From Anagrus nilaparvatae (lineage: Eukaryota; Arthropoda; Insecta; Hymenoptera; Mymaridae), in the NCBI GenBank assembly GCA_022575985.1, contig JAKSXM010000288.1, positions 523,501-587,500 of the forward strand: DNA of 64,000 nucleotides, in the 5' to 3' direction. The notes under the pieces are model-generated. The model was not told the DNA's origin. It made no database searches and saw nothing but the letters and a program-made list of their open reading frames with translations. Every line of letters starts with the position of its first letter. Position 1 is the stretch's first letter. This document shows, piece after piece, positions 33,801 to 46,291 of this stretch. Both the position numbers and the translations under genes were made by a program.

Positions 33801-36800
33801 ATCTTATAATTTAATGAATAAATAATAAATAAATTTAAATAATTAATACTAATATTTTAATTTTTTCAGGTTTGTTCCAAAGTGCATCATGTCAATAATT
33901 TAAATATTTGATTTTTTGTTAATTCTTAAATAATAATTTAAAAATTATAAAAATTTTTTCTGTTAAATAATAGATACATGTACATGTAAATAAATATATA
34001 ATAAAAGACACGTGACATTAGAAAAAAAAAATTAAAATTCATATTTTAATTCACCACATATTACAAAGCATTAATTTGATGAATCCTGTCAAGAAAATTA
34101 GATTCAGAGTGTATTAAAAAATAAATAAAATAAAGTCTTCATTCAGTATTTTTTTTTTCTTTTATTATTATTTTTTTTTCCTCAATATACTTTTTAAACG
34201 ATGTGTCAAATAAAGTCGCCTAAAAAATTTTATCCCTAATATGAGCCAAACGCAGCTGCATTTAATCCTTACATACATATAAATGCTATCTATCCTTTTG
34301 AAAAATTTTATACTATTATCATTTATACGAATATTTTTCTGATACAGAAATTTGAACACACAAATACAATTTATAAAATTTCAAATGGATTTATATATCT
34401 GTATATATAATTCGTGAGAGGGTGCTTAATCTGTCACTTGAGAAATCAAGGTATCATCTCACCGGTGGTTAGCATACAAGGGGTGTTTTGTATCATTTAT
34501 TTCCTAAATAAAATATATTATATTAGTTTAGAAACCTAAAAGGTACAAATAACAATAAAAAAAACTACCCTTTTAGTTAATTCAAGTGTGGGCATACCTA
34601 AATTTGTCACATTTGACCTACACAAAGATACATTAATAAAATACTTCATTATATTCTGATTTCTGATGACAAATACAGAATAGAAAATATATATAAACAT
34701 ATTGTATACGGACAAATCCAGCAAAATTTACTATTACTTTACTTGAATAATGAGTTTGTCAGGTCAAAAAATGAAAAAGCCCACAAAAAACGTATAATTG
34801 TGAAGAAAATTTATTTCCAGGTCGTAAGTCTTAAATCATAAAAAAAAGATGCATGTTCTGTCTGTCATCGCATTACAAGCCCATGTTAGATTGCAAAAAT
34901 AATTTTGGCGAAAATAAACTGATTTTTCGGTATAAATTAAAAATTCGATTATTTTATTAAATTTTTGAAAAATTAGAAACAATTCAAAAATATGAAATTT
35001 TTTTACCGTCGCAAGTGTTTTTATATAATGAAAGAATATTTTAAGGGTTTCCATTTCGATCCACCTTTATTTTCTAGCAATTCGGTTCTGCCTATCAAAC
35101 ATTTCAAATATTTTCCATAAAAGGAAAATTCAAATTTTAAGGAAAAATTAAAACTTTAAAAAAAATAGTCAAATTCAAATTTTACCATGATTATCATAAT
35201 AAATCCAATCAATAATTGCAATTAACTGAAGAATAGCTTAAAAACCCCGCTCTCAAGATAATTTGCCTACTTTTTTTCCTAATTTTGATATATAACATCA
35301 ACCCTATAAAAGGAAAAAAACGGAAAGAGATTATCAATTTAAATTTCATGTACAAAAGTTTAACAATTGAAGATTATTTATATTTCCCTATTTCTATTTT
35401 GATTCTTAAATAAAATTATGTTTTTTATTTTATCTTGGTAGCAAACCAGCCTAAATGAAAATTTGATGGCAGACAATTTTTTTAAATTCTATTCCCGAGT
35501 ACCACCTAAGTAAAGACAAGCCGAGCTGCTAGTCTGTATACAGAATATCAGTACTGTTTTGGAATAAGACCTGGAGATTTAAAACGTGTTGCAATTTAAT
35601 CTATAAATTTCCAAATAAAGTTTGAGTTAAGATAACAAAGAGTTTTTACTATTTTTTTTTGTGTCTAAATAGACAGCTTAAAACCCTTCATTAACACAAA
35701 AATCAATGGGTTTTCTCCTATGTTAAAGGGTAAACAAGCCCGCATTGATTAAAATGTATATATAATATATTTGTACATTTAAATAAAAATTTTCATTAAT
35801 TTGTGTAAATATATTTGCGATATTTATAAAAAAATAAAATGATGAAAGATGTTTACCTGTAAAATAAGTGAAATTTAGTTACGAGAGCAAAAGAGAAAGA
35901 AACAGTAAAAAAAATATCCGGATTTTTCGCTTGTATTCATTTAATGGGGGTTCTTAAATCACTTACACATATATCTATATATGTTTATGTCATTCAATTA
36001 TTTATACGATGATGCCCTTTACATACTCTTTTGCTGACATAAAGAAGAGGATTAACGAGTCCATTAAAGTCGCGTACTCTATTATATACGCTTGCATTAT
36101 GCCACATGGGCAAAACGTTGACATTAACCGCTGTATGTATACAGCTTCTTGTCCTTTTTATTGTATGGAGAATGACGTATATAGAAAATTATGAAATAAA
36201 TAAGTTTTTTTTTTTTTCTATTATACTTTGAAATATGCCTACTTTTTTTTCTTTTTTATATATTTTTTATTGTGTTTTTGCTTTGGTTTGAGGTTGTTTA
36301 CAGCAAAGTCTAAAAAAAAAAAAAACAAATCTAGAGTTTTTAAGAGTTCATTAACATATAGTCCTAAAAATCGAAGTTTAAAAACACGAAAAAAATTTAA
36401 GCATTGCCATTTTTTTTTAATTGTTGGCCATGACCATAGGTCAACATTTTTAGTTTTTTTGAAATTTGTCTGAAAAAGTTGGTGATAAAAAAAATTTTTT
36501 AATTCTAAAAAGTCATTATATGTCTTGATAAGATAAATAATTAAGAATCCGAGAAAAATGAAGTCAAAGATTTTGCCGCTGGCGTGGGCGCTTGGACAGT
36601 ACATATTCGTAACCCTGAAAAACCTTAGCTCCACTCGAGAAAAATTTTTAATTTTAGCAATAATAGTTTTTGTTGATGAAAATCCCTTTATTGAAAAGAG
36701 ATGGATGAACTGAAGTTGTTCTATTCACAGATTTTATTCGCCTTCTGATTGGCCGAAATAAAATCGATTATTCGATTAAATTTGAATTTATTTAAAATTT

Positions 36801-38072
36801 CGATTTATTATCAATTTTATCAAATATTCATATAAAAATTTAAGTTTATTTTAAAAAATCAAAAGATTAATAACCAGATATGATTATTAAATAATATTGT
36901 TTAATGTTTATATAAAAAATGTAAATGAATAAAATTAATGGTTATGTTATTTATTTTCTTTATAAATAAATAAACACAAGAAAGCCTAAAAAAGAGGTTA
37001 GAATTGAAGGTTGTTTTATTTGTAAAATATTTACTTGTTTAAAAAAAAAAAAGACAAAAAAATTAAAATTATGCTTTTTAAAAACCCGAAAAATTTACTA
37101 TTGTAAAAAAAGACATTGAAATAATGAAAAAATTTTAAACAATTAATGAATATTTGTTATTGAGTCGGGCCTTCCCCACTGAAAAAGTAAATAAGAGCTG
37201 TGGAAAGGCGAATTTATAACTTTAGCTCATACTTGAATTGAAAATAAGTAAAACAAATAACTATATTCTATTTAAAATATAGCCATTTTAACAATTATTT
37301 TAACTATTAAAATATTTAATACAGAGGATAGGTTAATATTCTTTGTTTTCAATTCAAGCCCTAAAGCTCTAAAGTTATAAAAATAGCCGTTTCACAGCTC
37401 CAATTTTTTGTTGAAATAGGGAAAGGTCGGAAATTATAAATTAATGGATAATTGACCAAGTACTTGACTCTATTCTATTATTTTTACTCAAATACCAACA
37501 TCAAAATATGTTGCAAAAAAATGATTTATTTTACGATATAATGGTGAAGCTGGGAGTTGATGGAGAGAAAAAGGCTCAAGGGTGAATGGATTTATAAGAA
37601 CTATTTGATTTAGGGACTTAAAATAATTCGGGTTGGAAATAAAGAATAATTTAAATTCAGAGCAATAAAATAGTTTCAAGTAAGGGACTTAAAATAATCT
37701 GGATTTGGAGATTTAAAAATTCAATCAGTCTTAGCGACTAATTTCAGTTAGGTACTTAAGAAATAATATCAATTAAGGAATTTCAGAATTAAATTTATGT
37801 AAAGGCAACCTTTCAGAGTAATACTGGATTTCAGAGAGGCATATTCTGATAATTCAAAATAACTATTTCTGGTGAATTAAATTATTGGATTCAAAATGGG
37901 TTAATTTTGAACAGCCTTATTAAAATTAGATTCGATTTTCGAGATAAAATTTGATTAAAAAAGGTCTCTTAATAAATTTTTAAATACTTATAAAATACTG
38001 TATTTAAAAATTAGTTTGTTAAAATTAAAAATTGCTCATAGAAAAAAATGTTAGTATTTTATCAATAGGTAT

Positions 38073-38305
38073 TAGGGGTGTGCGGTTATCTAAAAGTCGG
38101 GTCGGGTGCCCGAAATTTTGGGTTTTTTGCTTTGAGTTGGGTCAAATTCGGGATACCTCATCCATGGAAGCTTTCGATTCAAAAATGCACCATTACCGGG
38201 AAGTTTTTGGCTTCACACGAAATCTAACCTGCAAAAATTTGACAAAAAAGACCGAAATTTAGAGTTCCCGACCCAACCCGACTTTCGGATCACTGCACAC
38301 CCCTA
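38073..38305. mobile_element. hAT-like MITE, TAGGGGTGTGC termini
   Basis: The 233-bp element begins TAGGGGTGTGCGG and ends GCACACCCCTA. Inner arms carry GTCGGGTCGGG and CCCGACCCAACCCGAC. Flanks read AATAGGTAT on the left and AATAGTAGGTAT on the right, compatible with a decayed hAT-type target duplication but not proof of it. No coding capacity. Confidence 0.75.
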
Positions 38306-40269
38306 ATAGTAGGTATACATCCGTAAAATATAATATTTTAAAACAGTTTCTGGTATTATAAATTTTATTTCAAATAAATAAATTTTGATTAGGAAATCAT
38401 TTTAAAAAGTCATTATTCTGCGCGCGCTAGGCGCGCGGCTATTCTAGTAAAATATAAAATACAATAAGTGAAACTTTTACAGATGATAATTACGATAACA
38501 TTTTTTTTTTTTTTTAATGGCTATATGGGCATCAGAAAATTTAAAAACGCTGATTATTTTAAGGTGAAAATCAATGGGTCACAAAATTAAAAATTTTGAG
38601 AAAAAAATTTGTCCGGAAGTTTTTAAAAATTCATTTATTCTTGGACTTCTGTTGTAAATTACAATTTTTTCTCAAAAATGAAAACGATCGTCTAAGGGTA
38701 TATACACTACGAAAAATAGATTGTTGCTTATGCGTACGATGAATTTTTTCTATAAATTTAGTTATTTACACATTTGTTACTTAAAATTTTAAATTAAAAT
38801 TTATTACTGACGTATTATGTTTACTATTTGCCTGAAAAAATTTGTTTAAATTCCGTCAGCTATAAAAATATTATTTTTAAAATTACGTCGTTATCAATAA
38901 AATAAATGCTTTAAATATATATGATTAATTAGTTTGATAAATAAAATTGGCATATATATTTTTAAAATTTTATCTAAAAAATCAATATTTTCAATGTAAC
39001 TAAATTATAAAAAATAGAACAAATTTTTGCAATATACATACAGGTAAAACTTTTACGCCATTTGTATAAAAGCAAAAAAAATAAAGTTATTATGAAGGCA
39101 AATTACAAAAGGAGGATTAAAGGCAGCTGGCCTACTGCTGAGCTACCATCTCTTGATCCTTCTTTGAGCATCACTTCTACTAAATAATTTACCCTGTTTT
39201 TTTTCTCTCTTTTTTTTTTATTTCATCAGTTTAATATTCTTTCCTAGCCTATGCACTTAATTGTTTGCATATATACCTTCTTTGATATAAATACAGTATA
39301 CGTCTATGAGCGTGTAACTCAAGAGTATTTATTGTTCCTGTGCCTGGTGGCATTGGTAACATAATTATTGGAGTTATAACAAGCCAAACCAAGAGTCGCA
39401 ACCAGAGTGGGTATAAAGTTTATTGTAACCCCTTTTATGTGTATATAATGCTTTTGCATTTACTTATTTGTATAGGTAAAATATATATATATATATGTAC
39501 TTTTATTTTAATAATGCAAGAGAGCCACGTGTTAAAATCAGGGCGATGATAACGACATAAAGCTTATTGTTAAAAAAAAAAGAGTTTTTCTTAAAAAGAT
39601 CGCTAATAGATAATATTGTAAATTATTTGATTTACTTTTATGAATACAAGAGAGGATATAATACCGAATTTGTATCCATTAATACATGCAATAAGATATT
39701 ATCATTTTTGGTGAATTGACTGCTTTATTAAGTACTATATTACATGTACTTGCAAATTTGTACTCACAGCTTACATATTATGTTGAGGTACATAACGTTA
39801 TGGATAATTTTAGCAGTTTTTTTCCCAGAACTAAGACTTCCTTTTTGAAATGTAGTTGATGAAAAAATTTTAAATGTCTTATTTTTAAGTAAAAAGTAAT
39901 TAAAGGTTTATTAGTCATTGATTATTTCGTAAAGCTATTTTTTCTAAGACTTCCCGTATAAAAATTTCAGACCAAGTTAATATTTAGACCTTCTTTTTAT
40001 AAATGAAGCCGAGGAAAATTTCATTGGACAAGATTGCGATAGACTTGAGAAGACATTTCTTCCCTAGACGTGTGCCATTCTGTAAAAAATTATTGAACAC
40101 ATTGACTTCAATAACCTCTTAAGCTCCCATCAGTCTGATTACTGGAAAAATCACAATACGCAAATGACTTTTTTAATATTATTAACAGCATTAGAAAAGG
40201 AATAGGCCTGAGGTTTTTAACTATACTTCTGTTATTTGATTTTATTTGAGCGTATAACTCAAGAGTTAT
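38306..40269. other. Intergenic stretch, nothing firm
   Basis: It includes a GC palindrome (GCGCGCGCTAGGCGCGCGG) near 38419-38437. A 35-bp phrase with AACTCAAGAGTATTTATTGT at about 39312-39340 recurs at 40252-40285. A lone tRNA A-box-like patch lies near 39120-39165 on the minus strand. No gene called. Confidence 0.4.
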
Positions 40270-40496
40270 TTATTGTTCTTGTTCCTATTTGGAAGTTTTC
40301 AACACTGTTGATCACATTTTACTCTTGACTAGACTTCATGAATGCGAGTTCTCTTGCACGGTTTTTTCTTGCGGTTTCATTATTATTTGTTAATTCATCA
40401 ATAAGCAGTCATGGATATTGATGATAATACCTCTGAATATGTATAGCCAGTTCATCTGGTGTCCCTCAGGGTTCAGTACATGATCCTATTTTGTTC
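40270..40496 (+). pseudogene. Jockey-like LINE RT scrap
   Basis: Plus-strand frames give FSTVDHILLLTRLHE and, near 40455-40495, SSGVPQGSVHDPILF, two conserved RT blocks of Jockey/CR1-like LINEs. The frame is broken in between. It abuts an oppositely oriented LINE fragment at about 40497. Confidence 0.7.
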
Positions 40497-40930
40497 AAGT
40501 TGGAACCCATGCTCGTCCATCCAGAGGTTGATATGTCTCATGACTTGACTCAACTTCTTCTGGGTCGTTTCCATGTCCCTAGTATATATACTTAGGGGCA
40601 CGTCGTCTACGTACCCGATCAGGAAGACTTCTTTCCAAGAGATAAACGTGCAACAAGTCATCGAAAAAGGTATTCCGCGGGTCAGGTCCGAGGACGGATC
40701 CTTGCGCAACCCCCGCAGTTAGTGGTTACTCCCGCCTACCATCGTACGTCGAGTCGTACGTGTCATAGTGTAGGTTCTGGTCCCGCAGAAAAACTCTCAA
40801 GACTTTTCCTAGAGACCTCAGTATTCAAAAGACGCAACATGTCGTACCACCTGGCCGAGTTGAATGAGTTTTTGATATTCAACACCATCAGCAAAAGGCT
40901 CGTGTGCCGCTCTTCCCTCTCGTTTATTAC
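40497..40930 (-). pseudogene. R1/LOA-like LINE RT scrap
   Basis: Minus-strand frames show VLNIKNSFNSARWYDMLRLL, then GVAQGSVLGPDP, then LIGYVDDVPLSIYTRDMETT and INLWMDEHGFQLE. These are RT palm motifs in the proper order with frameshifts. The catalytic YVDD is retained, unlike the YADN of the 22.7-kb copy, and the sequence is clearly a different family member. The LINE is truncated at both ends. Confidence 0.75.
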
Positions 40931-40984
40931 CTATGATATATACGACACGCCTAATGGCGCCTATAGTGGAATGCCTTTCTATAA

Positions 40985-41409
40985 ACCATTAAACAAGGAT
41001 AGCAACTTTGAAAATTGTTTTTTTAATTTTGAGAAAAAAGTTTTGAAAATGTTCTGTATCAGATCCAAAAAATTACTAAAAACGAACTTTCTAAAACTAA
41101 TACTTTGATAGAAATAAATTAGGTACTACGTCCAAAAAGAAAAAAAAAATTGGTGTTTTTTGTATTTTTTTGTGGTGAAAATTTTGGGAAAAAAATTTTC
41201 AATAAATTAATTATCAGATTCGAGATATCGAGTAAAAACCGTACTTTTAAATATAAGTTTTTTCGTGGAAATAAATGAGGTATTACATCCAAGTTTAAAA
41301 AAAAAAAAATAGTTTGAGATTTTTTGATGAAAAAATTTTTGAAAAAAAAAATTAGGTCTTAATTCCATAATGTTTGTGAAACATCACCGATTACATACAC
41401 ACACACACG

Positions 41410-41440
<31 letters not shown>

Positions 41441-41550
41441 AAATACAAACTTTTTTTAAAAATCGGTTTTTTAGCTTCCTGAGGTTACAAAACGTGCTTA
41501 AATGCCAAAAAATCAACAATTAAAATTTGACCCATCACAAAGGTTCCTCA
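40985..41550 (+). repeat. Penelope-tail repeat, 5'-truncated copy
   Basis: It contains one set of minisatellite units (GAACTTTCTAAAACTAATAC, GGTACTACGTCCAAAAAG, GGTATTACATCCAAGTTT), a CA/CG tract at 41397-41440 and the tail ending GGTTCCTCATTGAGGAACC at about 41542. It lies in opposite orientation to the 4.6-6.8-kb array. Confidence 0.75.
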
Positions 41551-43874
41551 TTGAGGAACCATAACTATGGGGCGAGCAAAATTTTTTGTGTTCCTTACTT
41601 GTTTGTCACTTTATATGGCAGTGTTTTTTTTAAGGAAATTTTAGAACTGCGCAAATCACAAAAAGGGGAGGGGGAATGGGGAAAAAAGGGGGGAATACTA
41701 ATTTTGCCTATTTATCATGAAGTTATGATTCTATGCTATTTATTTACAAAATGTTATCTCTTTAAATTTTTAAAATGGTACCTCAAAAATTACTTTTTAT
41801 TAAATTTATTGAACATGTAAATAGGTCAATATGAAGTGCATACAGTTTGGATTTTCGAGTCTCAGAATGTACTCCAAAGTATAATTTCTAAACATTTTTT
41901 AGTCCGCAACAAGTTTTTGACGTCAAAAACTATCCAATTTTTGATATTTTTACCACTGAATTTAGCTCATAACTTTTTGCCTTAAAAAAATAATTCAAAA
42001 TAACTGATTCCATCGTTTTTAGCGACCAAAAAAATTACGAAATACCCCCCGAAATTTTATTTTTATGTTGCCTTTTAAGTTTAGTAGCTTTAGTCCCTCC
42101 CGACGTTCCTGCTGAGCCCATTTTCAAAAATCGAAAATGCTTTGGCGCTGTCCAACGACTAAATATATTTAGATGCGGTTTACGTAGAACTTATTTTTTC
42201 ATTAAATGACATCCAAAAACGCTTGAGCACCTTAAAAAATCGAAAAGTCGATTTTTTTTTTTGGCAGTCTAGAAAGTATATATAAAAAAATAATTTTTCC
42301 CAGTTTTTAGCTTTTTAGAGCCAATCCTCTATATTTAAAACGATTTTTGTTTTTAAAAATTTTTTTAAATTTTTAATTTTTGAGAAATTTGTGTTCATTA
42401 ATTCTTCTCGCAAACGCGTACTTTACACTAAAATTTGTTTAAATAAAATAAAAAGACGATTAAAAATTTTTTGGAAACTTTGGGCTTATACAAAATTTTT
42501 GTGGCCTATAGAACTCGTTTCTTTTAAAAATTAGAATTTTGGAAGCATTTTAGAATATAAAATATTTTGTATAAAAAATCAAAAAAATTTATATTTTAGG
42601 ACTGCACAAACTAGGTTTTAGTACTGCACAAATTTTTTCAGAACTGCACTTTTTGTGTAGAACTGCACGTTAAAAAAATCACTGTTATATGGTCTAAAAT
42701 CATGTAAAAAATGTTAAATAAAAAAAAAATTTTTTTTAAATTACCCCCAACAACCCCCAAATCTGGGCAGTTCTCCCCGAGAGCTACGGTTTTAATTTTA
42801 GGACAAGCATTTCCTGCCTCAGGAGACCCTATAGAAATAGAAAATACCAGAGATTTTTAGGATAATCGTGGTGAAACTTTTTTCGTGTTCCAGACCACTA
42901 TGTATTATTATCTATTTTACATTATACATATATAGGGTTCTGCACATTCGCATATTATTAATTTTTATAATTAGTAAAAACTGTTTTATATTTATTATGC
43001 ATATAAAAATTTGAAAGAATTTAAGTATTTATTTTGATTAATTAGTCTAAGTGAAGCATGAATTAGCATACTTTACTCAAATTCTATACCGACATAAAAC
43101 TGGTTCTGAGTTCGTTTTCACATTCTAGCTGTATAAAGTAGCTTAAAATTTTTATAGTTGTATTGGAAATTTAATCAGGATATTCAATACTATTTTTTTT
43201 ACAAAATGACTCGTCTGACCAGAATGGTAGCGGTTTTAATTAAATTCGTTAACTGAATATTTTATCTTATAGAATATTTTTACTTTATTGACCAAATTGA
43301 ATAAAATGTAAAAAAATTTATATAGTTTACAAATTTTTTTAGTGATGTTGTTAGACGTTTCGTCAATTGATTTTTTGACCTTGTCAAGCGATTTAATAAT
43401 TTTTATGTGTAAAATTTTTATAAACTCATATCACTGAGTCTGATGTAAAACTCACATTTTACTTTATACATAAAACATAGTTCTGCACATTCGCGTTATT
43501 ATTGTGCAAGTATCAAAAACTGTTGCAATTTTATTAAGTATATCAATATTTGAAAGATCTTGATTAATTTTGATTAATTTACTTTAATTAAATAATGAAA
43601 AATTTGATATTGTAATCTTTGAGTTTAAATTATCGCTGTTTTAAAATACAATCTTCTATATGTATACATACATGATAAGATATAATATATCCTTGTGTAT
43701 AATTTAAAGTGGAATCAAAAAATTCTTTGATTTTTGTAAAAAATGAATTTTTAAAATATGTTTTTTTTATCTAAAGACTTCAAAATGTTATAACCCATTG
43801 GTTTTTCTTCTTTATCAAAAAAATTTTAAGTTTTAGGTGTTATTTTTTCAACCCTCATAGATTTTTCATCTATA
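41551..43874. other. Intergenic stretch with dispersed repeats
   Basis: 41840-42350 is a relative of 32450-32880. Around 42600-42670 the motif ACTGCAC occurs four times at about 20-25-bp spacing. Related TTCTGCACATTCGC occurs at about 42942 and 43484. No gene seen. Confidence 0.45.
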
Positions 43875-44567
43875 TGAGCATATATTTTAAAAGTGCTACT
43901 TAATTTGAGCCTGGAATCGTAATTTTTTTTGAGGGCACATCGGAACGACCCTTGTTTTCGTGAACCCTTAAGAAGTAAAAAAAAGTTGTGAACAAGGATT
44001 CAGTGGTAGGTGCTAAAAAGATTTTTTCACTTTTATGTAAGAAAAAAAATCATTTTTATTGACCAAATTTCAATTTTTAGGTCAAAAGCCTTTAAAAACT
44101 GTAAGTAGCAAAATTGAAATTTGGTCAATAAAAATGATTTTTTTCTTAAAGAAATGAATTGCCAGGGAAAAATTAATCGATTTAAAAAAAAAATTATTAT
44201 TTTACGATGAAAATCAAGCAAGTAATGAATGTTTAAAGTTCAGAAACAGGCTTTTTTCAATAAAATTTCAATCTTTTTTAAGACGAATTTGGGCAAAATC
44301 TAAAATTGACAATAACTTGGCTAAATTTCGTCGTAAAAAAATAAGTTTTTTTTTCTTCTAGAGTTGTTTTTTCCTGGAAATCAGATTTTCTTACCTATTT
44401 TTTAAAATTTTATTTACCTAAAAAGTTATTTTAAAAATTTGAGATACCTCTTTTTTGACATCCTGAGGGTTCAAATTTCATGAAAACAAGGGTTGTTCTG
44501 ATAAGCCCACAAAAAAAAATTACGATTCCAGGCTCAAATTAAGTAGCACTTTTAAAATATACGCTTA
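43875..44567. mobile_element. TA-flanked palindromic MITE, family 2 (TGAGC termini)
   Basis: The left end TGAGCATATATTTTAAAAG mirrors the right end CTTTTAAAATATACGCTTA. The next ~45 bp (GTGCTACTTAATTTGAGCC and beyond) are also inverted at the right end. The interior is palindromic about 44100. TA flanks both ends. The related sequence at about 52384-52420 has the same flanks without the insertion, giving an empty site. A second copy is at 55174-56285. Confidence 0.85.
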
Positions 44568-45480
44568 TATACTTATAAGAATTTGTATAATCCTTAAAAA
44601 ATGTTTATAAAATTTATTTCATTTAAATTATTTTAAATAAAGTTATTGGTTTTGAGAAAGGAGGGACGTACTTATTTGGGTAAGATAATATTTTTGCAAA
44701 AGATATTTTCTGGAACCATTTCTTGTTATGGGGTATTCCTATATTTGGGGGTAGATTTTTGAAAAAAGAAAAGGACCGTGGGACCATAATTTAATTTGGC
44801 TATTATAAATTTTTTTGGATAATGGGCCAAGAAGGCATTAATTTGAATTATTTATAAAATTTATCCAATTTAAATTATAAAAAAAAGTTTTTAATGTTAA
44901 GGGGGGGTTTAGCACACCTAGTAGGGCAAAATTATATTTAAAAAAGACATTTCCTGACACCATCACCTGATCCTTCCTTATAAGGAACCCCAACAAATAG
45001 GGTTAGATTATTTTTTAAATAGTTATTCAGGAACTAATTTAATCTTTGCAATAAGAAACCTTTAAGATTAGGGTTAGTCTTCTTTTTAAAAAAAATTAAC
45101 TTAAGGCCAATATGCAACATAGCTATAAACTACCCCTAACTCTAAGGTATGTCATAAAAAAATTTTATCTCTTTGGGATTTTCAAACAATTGTGTCAATA
45201 TTTTGGCAGGAAAGGGTAAATTTTCTATTTAATTCTACCCCTAACTCTAAGGTATGTCATAAAAAAATTTTATCTCTTTTGGATTTTCAAACAATTGTGT
45301 CAATATTTTGGCAGGAAAGGGTAAATTTTCTATTTAATTCAACACTTATCTTGACCGAAAATTCAGAAAAAATTATTCTCCGATACCATTGGATATTCGG
45401 AGTCAAATATACACAAAAAAGTTTTTAATGTTAAGAGGGGGTTGAGTACACCTATTAGTGCAAAATTGTATTTAAAAAAG
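44568..45480. repeat. Dispersed repeat, second copy at 52.4-53.1 kb
   Basis: Long near-identical blocks are shared with 52397-53140, such as GGTATTCCTATATTTGGGGG and GGAACCCCAACAAATAGGGT. The flanks of MITE family 2 at 43.87 kb belong to the same repeat, which was there before the MITE arrived. No protein domain seen. Confidence 0.8.
45130..45339. repeat. 105-bp tandem duplication
   Basis: Two nearly identical units start at 45130 and 45235 (CTACCCCTAACTCTAAGG). The homologous copy near 52963 has only one unit, so the duplication happened in this copy. The period is a multiple of three and therefore extends a fortuitous open frame. Confidence 0.9.
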
Positions 45481-45759
45481 ATATTTTCTAAAACCGCCAT
45501 TTCAGGAAAGGTTAGTCGTTATTTTTAATCACGACACATAATTTTTAGTTTTGCGCATGTGTTATTCATAACTGTTGACTAACGAATTTATTGATGCTCT
45601 TAATTTCAAAAAAAAGTATCTAAATCATGCTTACTCAACTTTAATATTTCTCCTAGAACAGTTATGACCGTACGATCGCGTAAATACAAAATAAATATGT
45701 ATATTGCCACCTGCTCGCGCAAGAGTTATAAACTAATTATATGCTAGGTGAAGTATTAA

Positions 45760-45990
45760 ATTATTAACTAATCCAAAAATAAAATTTTCTGTACAGTAGC
45801 CACGGAAGAACGATTTTCCGGCCGCTGCGTGGCCGAAGAATTCTAGATTTCTCGCTACTGCCGCAGAAAAATTTTATACGACCCTTGTCCACAAATAAAG
45901 AATGATCCAAATCGCAGTTTACCATCCTCGGCTTCGCCTCGGAAGGTAATTTACGTGCGATTTGGGCCATTATTTACTTTTCTGGACACG
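45760..45990 (-). repeat. Inverted copy of the GGCCCAAATCGCACGTAA dispersed repeat
   Basis: On the minus strand this carries AATGGCCCAAATCGCACGTA, CGAGGCGAAGCCGAGGATGG and AACTGCGATTTGGATCATTC, as at 10.75 kb. The overlapping 68-codon open frame has no recognised domain. Confidence 0.7.
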
Positions 45991-46291
45991 AGTCGCAAAT
46001 ATACTATTTTAAGTGCGAATATCCAATTTTCTCCTTATTTCTCCTTAAGTGATAAAAATTTTATAATTTCATATTATTATAGGTGAATATTTTATTAGTA
46101 TAGAAAAATTATATTTTTTTTTTCTGTCAAGTTTTTGTAAATTATTTGAAAACGGAAATTTTTTAATAATTAAAATCAAATTAAATAAAATAAATATATA
46201 AAAAGAATAAATTTATTATTAGCATAAATTTAACATTTCCAGTAATTATAATAAATTAAAATTTAATAAATTGAACGTCGTAGGTTGTTTA

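Larger units (their letters stand above)
31802..38072. other. Long intergenic stretch without recognised genes
   Basis: AT-rich throughout. 32450-32880 resembles 41840-42250 (TTTTAGTCCGCAA, TTTGATATTT, ATAACTCTTCACCTTT), so it holds a dispersed repeat. 33236-33800 may be a TIR element. Longer open frames such as 36239-36634 run through poly(A)/poly(T) DNA and look non-coding. Confidence 0.45.

Noticed and set aside
36239..36634. Minus-strand open frame of 131 codons
   Set aside because: It runs through poly(A)/poly(T) stretches, ends in a lysine run, and has no domain or splice context.
39120..39165. tRNA-like patch on the minus strand (TGGTAGCTCAGCAGTAGG)
   Set aside because: It resembles an A box, but I found no B box, anticodon stem or acceptor stem. 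At best it is a tRNA-derived SINE relic.
45192..45428. 78-codon open frame with internal repeat
   Set aside because: It is created by a 105-bp tandem duplication in a non-coding dispersed repeat. The homologous copy at 53 kb has no such frame.
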